Below are positions 10,022 to 18,208 of a stretch of 64,000 nucleotides of DNA, piece after piece. The notes beneath the pieces are model-generated. The model was not told the DNA's origin and searched no databases. It was given only the letters and a program-made list of their open reading frames with translations. Location: contig JAAUTY010000012.1 in the NCBI GenBank assembly GCA_012031265.1, positions 17,843 through 81,842 of the forward strand, in the 5' to 3' direction. The stretch's first letter is position 1; each line of letters starts with the position of its first letter. The translations under genes and the position numbers were made by a program. The stretch is from Spirulinaceae cyanobacterium SM2_1_0. Its GTDB lineage: Bacteria; Cyanobacteriota; Cyanobacteriia; Cyanobacteriales; Spirulinaceae.

Positions 10022-10108
10022 ATGATTCACTGGCTCGATCTTTGGGTGCCACTGGCGCTGCTGGGTTTGATCCTGCTGGCGGCGATCGCCTTCAGCCGTA
10101 GCACGTAG
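10022..10108 (+). CDS. Possible 28-aa single-span membrane peptide
   Basis: A short frame, ATG to TAG, encodes MIHWLDLWVPLALLGL and then a hydrophobic tail ending SRST. It sits 50 bp from, and divergent to, the start of the cNMP/Fe-S fusion gene. Size and composition recall small photosynthetic or NDH subunits, but I match it to none of them. It may be chance. Confidence 0.25.
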   Translation: MIHWLDLWVPLALLGLILLAAIAFSRST

Positions 10109-10324
10109 CCTTATGAAAACGGCGGCGTTTGTAATGGAGCGGCTGGCTCGGTCGCATCATCAATTAAAATCAGGATTCAGTCAGAGACTGGGTTTCATGC
10201 CGTTGAAATGGGTTCAGCGATGGGTGCGAAGTGCCGGGAAACGGGGGTATTGGGGTCAGAGCAGCAGTTACTGCGGAGCCATTCCAACGGCACACTTGTC
10301 TTGCAGAATGTCCTGGCTACACGC

Positions 10325-11116
10325 TCACAATGCGGCTTTGAGCTGGCGACAGAACTGGTCAATGGCACTGAGACCCTCGGCAGGGGAGCCACTGGCGAGA
10401 CGTTGAACAATGGCGCTGCCAACGATCGCCGCATCCGCTCCCCAGGCTTTGACTTGACTCGCTTGTTCAGGTTGTGAGATGCCGAAACCGACCCCAATTG
10501 GCTTATCGGTCACGGCACGCAATTGCGGCAGCAAGTCCTTGACCCGGCTAGCGACGGTGGTACGGGTGCCGGTGACGCCGGTGACGCTAACAAGGTAGAT
10601 GAAGCCTTGGGATTGCTGGGCGATCGCCCGAATCCGCTCCGTCGGACTCGTCGGCGCAACCAGCAGCGTCACCTCAACACCTCGGGCCGCAGCGGGAACG
10701 AGTACCGCCTCTGCTTCTTCGAGGGGCAAGTCCGGGATCACCATCCCTTTCACTCCTGCTGCCGCCGCTTGGTCGAGGAAGGTCTCGATGCCACGATGGA
10801 AGATCGGGTTGAAGTAGGTAAACAGGATGATCGGTGCGCTGATTTCACCGACCGTCGCCTGCACCATCTCCAGTACGGCTTCCAGACGTGTGCCCCGCTG
10901 CAAGGCCCGCATCGCGGCGGCTTGAATCGTCGGGCCGTCGGCGAGAGGATCAGCATAGGGCACGCCCAGCTCGATCAGGTCAGCCCCCGCCTGATCCAGC
11001 GTCTTCAGAGCTGCCGCCGTGGTATCGAGATCAGGATCGCCTGCCGTGATGAAGGGAATCAGCGCACATTGAGATTGGGCGCGGAGAGTCTGGAAGCAGG
11101 CAGAAACCGAGGTCAT
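10325..11116 (-). CDS. trpA: Tryptophan synthase alpha chain
   Basis: TrpA cleaves indole-3-glycerol phosphate to indole and glyceraldehyde-3-phosphate and passes indole to TrpB. The 263-aa product, the usual length, is a TIM barrel with catalytic Glu49 ([12 protein letters not shown]) and Asp60 (PLADG), plus the phosphate-binding GVGFGIS loop near residue 213. I chose the ATG at 11116 ([11 protein letters not shown]) rather than the extended frame. No other trp biosynthesis gene is adjacent; trpS lies 27 kb away. Confidence 0.95.
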   Translation of the reverse strand: MTSVSACFQTLRAQSQCALIPFITAGDPDLDTTAAALKTLDQAGADLIELGVPYADPLADGPTIQAAAMRALQRGTRLEAVLEMVQATVGEISAPIILFTYFNPIFHRGIETFLDQAAAAGVKGMVIPDLPLEEAEAVLVPAAARGVEVTLLVAPTSPTERIRAIAQQSQGFIYLVSVTGVTGTRTTVASRVKDLLPQLRAVTDKPIGVGFGISQPEQASQVKAWGADAAIVGSAIVQRLASGSPAEGLSAIDQFCRQLKAAL

Positions 11117-11155
11117 GATTAAGTCTAGACAGGCTGAAAAACGCAAGCGGGGAGG

Positions 11156-11226
11156 GTGCATCCCACTTCCACAAATTCATGGCCCACTCTGCGAGCAGCC
11201 GCTGCGCGTCTACATCCCCCAGCCCC
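11156..11226 (+). repeat. Dispersed repeat, family 2, copy 1
   Basis: About 71 bp, beginning GTGCATCCCACTT and containing GCCCACTCTGCGAG and GCTGCGCGTCTACATCCCCC. A second copy in reverse orientation lies at 26591-26662. The shared blocks are near-identical, separated by a divergent spacer. Confidence 0.7.
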
Positions 11227-11304
11227 TTCGCCCAAAAAGGGAGCCGGGGAGCCGGATTCAAAGTCCCTTTCCCTCCTTAGGGAGAGGGATTTAGGGTGAG
11301 GGCT
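11227..11304. repeat. Low-complexity GGGAGAGGG/CCCTTTCCC intergenic repeat
   Basis: It contains CCCTTTCCCTCC-TTA-GGGAGAGGG, a self-complementary purine/pyrimidine stretch followed by ATTTAGGGTGAGGG. Sequences of this kind recur in many cyanobacterial intergenic regions. It lies directly after repeat-family-2 copy 1, in the spacer upstream of trpA, and could form a hairpin. I see only this one copy in the window. Confidence 0.5.
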
Positions 11305-11370
11305 ACGAAACTGGGATGCTCCCAGCAGGGAGCGCGATCGCTCCCCCGCCAGTTTACGCCAAGCCGGGAG

Positions 11371-12771
11371 CTACGGCTCACCCAGCAGGTAGCGCAGGAC
11401 AAACACAGCCGCGAGAATCCACATGCCGATCTTCAGCTCACCCGCCCGTCCCTGGAAGGTTCTGACCAGCGGGTAGGCGATCAGACCCATCGCCAGACCC
11501 TCGGCGATCGAAAACGCCAGCGGCATCATCAGAATCGTCAGGAAGCTGGGAATCGACTCCCCCGGATCGCTCCAGTCGATCTCCCGCGCGCCCGACATCA
11601 TCAGCACGCCGACGATCACCAGTGCGGGCGCGGTGGCAAAGCTGGGGATTCCCTCCAAAAACGGGATCATGAGCACAGAAAGGAGAAACAAGGCGGCAGC
11701 GACCAAGGCCGTGAAACCGCTGCGACCGCCCTCCGAGATGCCCGAGGCTGATTCGATATAGGTGGTGACTGTAGATGTGCCCAGCGCCGCCCCCGCCGTC
11801 GTGCCCACCGCGTCCGCCATGAAGGCCTTTTCAACACCCGGAAATTCGCCGTTGGCATCGATGTAGCCCGCTTTTGCGCCCAAACCGGTCAGCGTGCCGA
11901 TGGTGTCAAACAGATCCACGAATAGAAACACAAAGATGATGCCAACCATTTCCCAGAGGTTGCCCTGGAAGAGCGTCCCCAAACCGACGAAGGCTTGACC
12001 GACGAGATCAACGGGCATCTGCGGTAGGGCAAAGAGACCTTGGGGCCAGGGGGCGACATTGAAGAGCCACGCCAAGAGCGCCGTGCCAAAAATGCCCCAG
12101 AGTAAGGCTCCGGTGATGCGACGCGCAATCAGCGCCGAGGTGATGAGGATGCCGAGCACCGTGACGGCTGTGGCCGGTTGCTTGAGGTTGCCGAGGGTGG
12201 TCAGGGTCGCTTCCGAGGGCACAATCACGCCAGCGTTTTTGAGGGCGATGTAAGCGATAAATAGACCAATCCCAGCCGTGGTGGCGTGTTTGATACAGTC
12301 GGGAATCGCGGCGACGATCTGGCTGCGGACATTGGTGACGGTCAGCAGGATGAAGATCATGCCTTCGATGAAGACGGCGGCGAGGGCGACCGGCCAGGAT
12401 ACACCCGCCCCCAGGACGACGGTGAAGGCAAAGTAGGCATTGATGCCCATGCCGGGGGCGAGGGCAAAGGGCAGTTTGGCGTAGAGGGCCATGATCAAGG
12501 TGGCGATCGCCGCCGAAAGACCGGTCGCAATCACTAGTTCCCCGAAGAGATCGCGCGGTTCATTGAGAAAGATGGCGTTGGAGAGAATGTCGGGGTTGAC
12601 GATCAGGATATAAGCCATGGTCACGAAGGTCGTGACCCCGGCGAGGGTTTCGGTGCGGAGGTTGGTACTTAGTGCTTCAAAGTTGAAAAAACAGGCGATC
12701 GCGCCACTCATGCCACCCGCAGCAGTCGTCTCGACGGCAGCGGGCGTGATTGGCTCCGGTTCTTGGGTCAT
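11371..12771 (-). CDS. NCS2 family (AzgA-like) purine permease
   Basis: A 466-aa polytopic inner-membrane protein of the guanine/hypoxanthine/adenine permease branch of NCS2. Typical signatures are NLRTETLAGVTTFVTMAYIL near the N-terminus, APGMGINAYFAF, and the re-entrant ALGTSTVTTYIESASGI with SEGGRSG. It probably imports purine bases by proton symport. The frame is intact and no purine-metabolism gene is beside it. Confidence 0.9.
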   Translation of the reverse strand: MTQEPEPITPAAVETTAAGGMSGAIACFFNFEALSTNLRTETLAGVTTFVTMAYILIVNPDILSNAIFLNEPRDLFGELVIATGLSAAIATLIMALYAKLPFALAPGMGINAYFAFTVVLGAGVSWPVALAAVFIEGMIFILLTVTNVRSQIVAAIPDCIKHATTAGIGLFIAYIALKNAGVIVPSEATLTTLGNLKQPATAVTVLGILITSALIARRITGALLWGIFGTALLAWLFNVAPWPQGLFALPQMPVDLVGQAFVGLGTLFQGNLWEMVGIIFVFLFVDLFDTIGTLTGLGAKAGYIDANGEFPGVEKAFMADAVGTTAGAALGTSTVTTYIESASGISEGGRSGFTALVAAALFLLSVLMIPFLEGIPSFATAPALVIVGVLMMSGAREIDWSDPGESIPSFLTILMMPLAFSIAEGLAMGLIAYPLVRTFQGRAGELKIGMWILAAVFVLRYLLGEP

Positions 12772-12858
12772 GGCGATGAATTCACTCCTGACAGTTTTTG
12801 TGCTCGCCGGTTGCCTCGCCCCGGCGTTGAACCAGCCGTAGCAACCGAACTCTCTAGT

Positions 12859-13065
12859 CTAGTCAGATCCGACTGGCATACTGTGTCGATTAATGCAGAA
12901 TTGCGCTGCCAACAGTAGAACGACCGCGATCGCCGCAAACAGCAGCGCGATCGCAGCAGGAACGCCTGACGGCGAAACGACAGGAACTCGGGCTCGCTCC
13001 CGAGACCCTGGCACGAGGAGCGCGGTCAGTCGGCACCCTCCCGACCCTGAAGTCGTGCAGGTCAC
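12859..13065 (-). CDS. Possible small single-span membrane protein coupled to the glycosyltransferase
   Basis: A 68-aa frame begins with GTG and overlaps the stop of the upstream glycosyltransferase gene by four bases (GTGA). It has a basic, proline-rich N-terminal half and a strong hydrophobic segment (PAAIALLFAAIAVVLLLAA). The overlap geometry favours translational coupling, but I recognise no family and the composition may be a coding accident. Confidence 0.3.
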   Translation of the reverse strand: MTCTTSGSGGCRLTALLVPGSRERARVPVVSPSGVPAAIALLFAAIAVVLLLAAQFCINRHSMPVGSD

Positions 13066-14714
13066 GACTCGCAGCGGTAGCGCTGATAGGGAAAACCAAT
13101 GCGGTGGTAGTCATCGGGGTCAATATGGCACAGCCCGCCGCGCATCGTTAGCTGTGGTGGGTAGGACTCACGGATGTAGCCAGGGGCAATGACCCAGAGA
13201 TTATCCACGCAAGGAAACGTGGCGATCGCCTCCCAAACCACCTCATAGCTCACCTGCGTCGGCAGCAACGCAAACTGCGTCCGTGTCGTTGCACCCTCTC
13301 GCTGCGTAGCCAGCGCCAGCGCATAGCTCAGCCCTACCGCAATCTCAAGGGTGTTGCCGTAGGCCATGACAGCCAGCACCGCCCCGCCTGACTGGTCAAA
13401 TTGCTGCGCGACCCGCGTCGGGTGATAGGGCTTCTGGAATGCGCCGTTGAAAATAGTAACCAGACTGCTCAAGCAGCCGACGACCAGCAGGAGAGCGGTC
13501 GCGCGTCGCCAGTCGCCCCGGCGATCGCCAGTTGGCAACGATACGCTCAGTGTGGCCCCCAGGAGTGCGGCGATCGCCGGGTAGTAGACGAAGTGATAGC
13601 GCGGCGCGATGCTAATATCCTTGCCCAACCCATAGATGAGCGCGAAAAATCCCAGCAAAACCCACAGGACAAAACTGCCCAGCGTCAGCGCTGCCACCCG
13701 TGTCCGGGGTTGTCGTAGCAGTTGTCGGTAACCCTGTCCGCCGCGCCAGACGAGCCACAGCCCAAACACCAGCATCAAGGTCACCAGCGGCACCTGCACA
13801 AACAACGGTTGCCCCTCGATCGGCAGCGCGATCGCCATCAGCAGCCAGCTGGCCACGGTTTGGAGCAACGGCAAGACCGTCTGTGGCTCCGACAACCAGC
13901 CAGTCTTGGGGCTGGTGAAATGTTGGATAAAGATGGGCAGCCAAGGGAGAAAAAGCAGCAGCGGGGCGCTACCAGCCGCATAAGCAAGCGCCAGTTGCCG
14001 CCCATGTTGCTGCGAGCGACGCCGCCAAGTCGCGGTCAGGAGCGTCAACCCCTGCGCGGCGATCGCCAGTCCACAGAAGTAATGAGCGTAGAGGCTGGTG
14101 ACATTCAACAGACCCCAGAGACACCACAGCCCAGGGCGAAAAACCTGCCGTTGCCAGTCTTGCTGCATTTTGACCAAAGCGGCCAAGCTGAGCGTGACCA
14201 GCAGCAGCGGCAGGGTGTAGTGGCGCGCTTCTTGGGAAAGGTAGACAGCAAAGGGGGACACCGCGATCGCCCCCGCCCCGACCCAACCGGCGCGCCGGGA
14301 GAAGCCCGTGGCATTCAACCAATAGACGGCGGCGATCGCGCCGATGCCAAACAGCGCCGGGAGCGCCCGCAGTTGCCATACCAGTGCCAAGTTGCTAGCC
14401 TGCAATGCTACCAGCCAGCCGTGCAGCAGACAAAAGAACAACGGTGGATGGGTTGATTCAGTGGCCAGGGCCTGGGCGATCGCCGCACAGCCCCCCTCGG
14501 ATTGCAGTTGGAAGAAGGCAGCTACCTCGGTGACCGCGAGGAGGCGCTCCAGCGGCACCTGCTCAAAATTCCGCCCTAGCGCAAAGATGGCGGTGATCAC
14601 CTCATCCACCCAGAGCGGTTTGCTCGTCAGTTGCCCGTAGCGGAGCAGTCCACCGCAGCCGAGGATGAGCGGCAGCCAAAGGGACTTGGGGAGCACAGAC
14701 AGGGGCTTATTCAC
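13062..14714 (-). CDS. Glycosyltransferase family 39-like (PMT/ArnT-type) integral membrane protein
   Basis: A 550-aa protein with about 10-12 membrane segments and the acidic first-loop motif KPLWVDEVITA that typifies GT-C glycosyltransferases, which use polyprenyl-phosphate sugars outside the membrane. ESTHPPLFFCLLHGW and SQEARHYTLPLLL fit the dolichyl-phosphate-mannose transferase-like group. It starts at GTG (14714). The acceptor and sugar donor cannot be told from sequence. Confidence 0.8.
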   Translation of the reverse strand: MNKPLSVLPKSLWLPLILGCGGLLRYGQLTSKPLWVDEVITAIFALGRNFEQVPLERLLAVTEVAAFFQLQSEGGCAAIAQALATESTHPPLFFCLLHGWLVALQASNLALVWQLRALPALFGIGAIAAVYWLNATGFSRRAGWVGAGAIAVSPFAVYLSQEARHYTLPLLLVTLSLAALVKMQQDWQRQVFRPGLWCLWGLLNVTSLYAHYFCGLAIAAQGLTLLTATWRRRSQQHGRQLALAYAAGSAPLLLFLPWLPIFIQHFTSPKTGWLSEPQTVLPLLQTVASWLLMAIALPIEGQPLFVQVPLVTLMLVFGLWLVWRGGQGYRQLLRQPRTRVAALTLGSFVLWVLLGFFALIYGLGKDISIAPRYHFVYYPAIAALLGATLSVSLPTGDRRGDWRRATALLLVVGCLSSLVTIFNGAFQKPYHPTRVAQQFDQSGGAVLAVMAYGNTLEIAVGLSYALALATQREGATTRTQFALLPTQVSYEVVWEAIATFPCVDNLWVIAPGYIRESYPPQLTMRGGLCHIDPDDYHRIGFPYQRYRCES

Positions 14715-14768
14715 AAATGCTCGCTCCGCCTTGACCTCTGACTAGGCAACCTCCCGGCGGCGGGCCAC

Positions 14769-15356
14769 TCAATTCTCAAGCGCATCCATCTCGATCCCAC
14801 CCAGACGGCTCAGCGGCCAAAAACGCACTGCCGCCCGACCAATAATCTTCTCCGCCGGGACGATGCCCCAACAGCGGCTGTCATAGCTATTCTGGCGGTT
14901 GTCGCCGAGCACGAGGTAAGAATCTGGCGGGATCGTGACTTTCCCAGCGAGATAGGGGATTTCGGGTTGCAGGTCGCAGATGCCAACTTCGGTCACATCG
15001 GCTTCCGCCACATAGTCTTCTGAGAGGGGTGTGCCGTCGATGTAGACGCGGCCATCGCGCAAATCGACGGTTTCCCCTGGCAGGGCAACGACGCGCTTGA
15101 TAAAGGCATCATGGAAGTTCTGAGCGGCCAGGGTATCGGTGGGCTGGAAGACAATGACATCGCCGCGACCGGGGGGGCGGAAGCGATAGCTGAGTTTTTC
15201 GATCATTAGGCGGTCATTGACTTCCAAAGTCGGCAGCATTGATTCTGAGGGAATGTAGCGCGCCTCAGCGACGAATTGGCGGATGCCGATCGCCAACACG
15301 CCAGCCATTGCCACGGTTTTAAAGGCCTCAAGCCAGGGACTAGACGGTTGAGTCAT
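14769..15356 (-). CDS. lepB: Signal peptidase I
   Basis: This enzyme removes N-terminal signal peptides of exported proteins at the outer face of the inner or thylakoid membrane. The 195-aa product has a single N-terminal anchor, catalytic Ser39 in IPSESMLPTL, general-base Lys87 in FIKRVVALPGE, and the box-E motif VLGDNRQNSYDSRCWG. Length and single-anchor topology match the short cyanobacterial/Gram-positive type. It is divergent from pyrC, with about 100 bp between. Confidence 0.95.
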   Translation of the reverse strand: MTQPSSPWLEAFKTVAMAGVLAIGIRQFVAEARYIPSESMLPTLEVNDRLMIEKLSYRFRPPGRGDVIVFQPTDTLAAQNFHDAFIKRVVALPGETVDLRDGRVYIDGTPLSEDYVAEADVTEVGICDLQPEIPYLAGKVTIPPDSYLVLGDNRQNSYDSRCWGIVPAEKIIGRAAVRFWPLSRLGGIEMDALEN

Positions 15357-15460
15357 GCAATCTGGAGGATGGAACGTGAGTAACAGACGGGCTATTGACG
15401 TCGAGCAATAGTCCGCAAGCTTTTATTGTAGACAACAGTATCGTTAGCCTACTACTGCGG

Positions 15461-16786
15461 ATGTCTACTGCCAACAGCGAAGAACGACTCATTCGCCGCG
15501 CCCGTGTGCTGCAACCGGACGGCTCATTTCAGGAAAACGACGTGCTCCTGCGTCAGGGCAAAATCGCGGCGATCGCCCCTAATCTCGAACCTAGCGCGAA
15601 CGAAATCGATGCGACTGGGTTGAGCCTACTCCCGGGTGTCATTGACCCGCAAGTCCACTTTCGGGAACCCGGACTAGAACACAAGGAAGATCTCTTTACC
15701 GCCACCTGTGCCTGTGCGCGGGGCGGTGTTACCTCGTTTCTGGAGATGCCGAATACGAAGCCCCTGACGACCACGCAAGCCGCTCTGGACGACAAGTTGC
15801 AGCGGGCTGCGAGTAAGTGTCTGGTCAACTACGGCTTTTTCATCGGCGCGACGCCCGAAAATCTGCCTGATCTCAATACAGCGAACCCAACCTGCGGCAT
15901 CAAGATTTTCATGGGGTCAGCGCATGGGGCCTTGCTGGTGAGTCGTGAGGCCGAGCTGGAGCCAATTTTTGCCAGCGGTCGGCGGCTGATCGCCGTCCAT
16001 GCCGAAGACCAGGCGCGGATCAATGAGCGTCGTCGGCAATTCCAGGGGCAGACTGATCCGGCGATTCACTCGCAGATCCAGGACGACCAGGCGGCGCTGA
16101 ATGCGACCCAGTTGGCGATGAAATTGTCGAAAAAATATCAGCGCCGCCTGCATATCTTGCACCTTTCGACCGCGATCGAAGCCGAGTATCTGCGGCAAGA
16201 GAAACCGCCCTGGGTGACAGCGGAGGTGACGCCGCAACACCTGCTACTCAATACCAGCGCTTACGCCGAAATTGGCACCCTGGCGCAGATGAATCCACCC
16301 TTGCGATCGCCCCACGACAATGCCGTGCTTTGGCAAGCGCTGCTTGATGGCGTCATCGACTTCATCGCCACCGACCACGCACCGCATACCTTGACCGAAA
16401 AAGCGAAGGGCTATCCCCAAACGCCCTCGGGTATGCCAGGGGTCGAAACCTTACTGCCGCTGATGCTGACTCAGGCTCAGCAGGGACGTTGCTCCTACGC
16501 TCAGGTTGCCCACTGGCTCGCCGCCGCTCCCGCCGCCGCCTATGGCATCGCGAATAAAGGCAAGCTGCTGCCCGACTATGATGCTGACTTGGTGCTGGTT
16601 GATCTGGAGCGCGAGCAGCCGGTGCGTCGTGAGGATGTCGTCTCGAAGTGCGGCTGGAGTCCCTTTGAGGGCTGGCAGTTGACGGGTTGGCCGCAGTACA
16701 CCCTGGTTGGCGGTCAGGTGGCCTATGAGCGCGGTCAGCTTCATACCGAAGTTCGGGGGCAGGCGTTGCAATTTGCGGCTCCGTGA
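15461..16786 (+). CDS. pyrC: Dihydroorotase (amidohydrolase family)
   Basis: Catalyses carbamoyl-aspartate/dihydroorotate interconversion in pyrimidine synthesis. The 441-aa product (ATG at 15461, MSTANSEERL) carries IDPQVHFREPG, NTKPLTT, the metal-binding HAEDQ and LHILHLST, and the late FIATDHAPH. In the first metal motif the usual DxHxH reads D62-P-Q-V-H66, so one histidine is replaced by glutamine. The other metal ligands are present. I believe this variant is shared by other cyanobacterial homologues but cannot check. The in-frame stretch upstream of this ATG does not look coding. Confidence 0.88.
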   Translation: MSTANSEERLIRRARVLQPDGSFQENDVLLRQGKIAAIAPNLEPSANEIDATGLSLLPGVIDPQVHFREPGLEHKEDLFTATCACARGGVTSFLEMPNTKPLTTTQAALDDKLQRAASKCLVNYGFFIGATPENLPDLNTANPTCGIKIFMGSAHGALLVSREAELEPIFASGRRLIAVHAEDQARINERRRQFQGQTDPAIHSQIQDDQAALNATQLAMKLSKKYQRRLHILHLSTAIEAEYLRQEKPPWVTAEVTPQHLLLNTSAYAEIGTLAQMNPPLRSPHDNAVLWQALLDGVIDFIATDHAPHTLTEKAKGYPQTPSGMPGVETLLPLMLTQAQQGRCSYAQVAHWLAAAPAAAYGIANKGKLLPDYDADLVLVDLEREQPVRREDVVSKCGWSPFEGWQLTGWPQYTLVGGQVAYERGQLHTEVRGQALQFAAP

Positions 16787-17135
16787 GCGGTGCTCGTGGT
16801 CAATTTCACCACCACGCCCGCTTGGTTGATCCCGCTGCCACTGTTGGGTCACGTGCCCCTCAGCACCTTCATTTTTGGCGTGACCTTCCCTACGCGATCG
16901 CACTTGGCTGGTCAAAGTGGCAAGCTCAAATGCCGTCAGCATTCCTCTGGATACCCTTTTGTTCAATGCGATCGCCTTTTTTGGCGTGCTGAGCAGCAGT
17001 GGGAAGCCAGCCCCTAGCAACCGACGCAAAAATGGGGATTTTCCCGCACGCACCGAGCAGCAAATTTCTTTATGCTTATAATCGAGAGGGTGCAGCTCGG
17101 GAACATTTGTCAGCGTCTTACTCAAACAGGGATCA
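16787..17135. other. Gap after pyrC, no convincing gene
   Basis: Two overlapping frames begin with GTG close to the pyrC stop (at 16783 and 16790). The second has a hydrophobic start (VVNFTTTPAWLIPLPLLG) but turns non-protein-like after about 45 residues. It may be a decayed gene or chance. Nothing else is evident. Confidence 0.35.
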
Positions 17136-17378
17136 ATGGCTAAATCCTCTGCAATCGATCACATTGAAACGACTGCTAACACTGAAGTTCATTCGCTCCA
17201 CTATCGGGGTTGGTTGATTGTGCAGCAGCAATTGGGCCGTCAGCTTTGGCTACGCTGGCAGCACCCCCAAGAAGATTTCCCTCGCTACGGCATCCCGGTT
17301 GAGCCAACGACCTGGAGCCAGCGCCTCAAAGATGTTCATCGCTCCATTGACCTGATCCTCCAGCTCGAAGCCAGATAG
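17136..17378 (+). CDS. Small conserved cyanobacterial protein of unknown function
   Basis: An 80-aa soluble protein (MAKSSAIDHIETT...) rich in aromatic and charged residues, with a central GWLIVQQQLGRQLWLRW block that suggests a compact beta-sheet followed by a C-terminal helix. ATG start, clean stop. I do not assign a function. It ends 36 bp before the convergent Uma2 gene. Confidence 0.6.
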   Translation: MAKSSAIDHIETTANTEVHSLHYRGWLIVQQQLGRQLWLRWQHPQEDFPRYGIPVEPTTWSQRLKDVHRSIDLILQLEAR

Positions 17379-17414
17379 CAGTCTGTGGTGGCAGAAATTT
17401 AGGTTTCCGCCGCC

Positions 17415-18095
17415 CTAACTAGCCGCGAGTTGTTGATTAAACCACAGCGCTGTTTTGCCGTTGCCGTCACGCAGCAGTCGCTGTAGGGTTTGTGCGACTA
17501 GGGTGATCGCCAATCCTGCCAACGCCCCGGACTGCTCGCATTGCTCATAGTAGCCCTCGGCCTGCAACCGAAATGCCAGCACCCGCGCCGCCCGCACGTC
17601 GATCACCCAATATTCGGGAATTTCCAGCCCCAGATAGATCTGCTTTTTCTCATCGAGATCGGTGGCGATCGTTGTGTCTCCCACCTCGCAGACGAGATCC
17701 GGCACCCGCCACTGCCGCAAGTTGATGCGACGCGCCTCGCCCTGCCGCCAGCGGGGGCAATCAGCACCGATGTAGAGGACTTGATCCGGCGACGCCGCCC
17801 GTTGTTCGGGTTTTTCGATGATGCTGCCACCGAGACAGTTGAAGTCATCGACCGGATGGCGACTGAACCAAGCAAAGATAATCATCGTCAGTAGCTCGCG
17901 AAAACGAGCGTGCTCAATGCCTTCGCTACCCATGTCGATGAAGAGACGGCCTTGGTTGAAAAAAATTTGAAAGTGATCCGGTTGCTCGCGCTCAGCCGTT
18001 TCACAAGCCGCAAGGTAATCTGCCCAACTCGCCCTATACCAACGCGGCGGTTCGTCGGCCGACAGGCGAGCGGGGATCCGAGTCAGGGTAGCCAT
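17415..18095 (-). CDS. Uma2 family (DUF820) nuclease-like protein
   Basis: A 226-aa second Uma2-family member, unlike the one at 6.8 kb. Family features are GRLFIDMGSEG near residue 50, RVPDLVCEVGDTTI, and the following DEKKQIYLGLEIPEYWVID. It lies between a small unknown gene and the divergent SpoIID-like gene. No role is evident. Confidence 0.82.
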   Translation of the reverse strand: MATLTRIPARLSADEPPRWYRASWADYLAACETAEREQPDHFQIFFNQGRLFIDMGSEGIEHARFRELLTMIIFAWFSRHPVDDFNCLGGSIIEKPEQRAASPDQVLYIGADCPRWRQGEARRINLRQWRVPDLVCEVGDTTIATDLDEKKQIYLGLEIPEYWVIDVRAARVLAFRLQAEGYYEQCEQSGALAGLAITLVAQTLQRLLRDGNGKTALWFNQQLAAS

Positions 18096-18208
18096 GGGTT
18101 GTCAGGACAAATACTAAACCTCGTTCATTGTGGCACGGGCCCAGGCGGCCGGAGCGCCGCGTGTCTATACTGACAGGTGAAACGTTGCTGCGTCCTGGTT
18201 TTGCGCTC

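Noticed and set aside
13722..14456. Long forward frame opposite the glycosyltransferase
   Set aside because: Glutamine/arginine-rich antisense shadow; the reverse frame has clear membrane segments and family motifs.
16790..17017. Frame after pyrC with a hydrophobic beginning
   Set aside because: Turns basic and irregular after 45 residues; no recognisable family.
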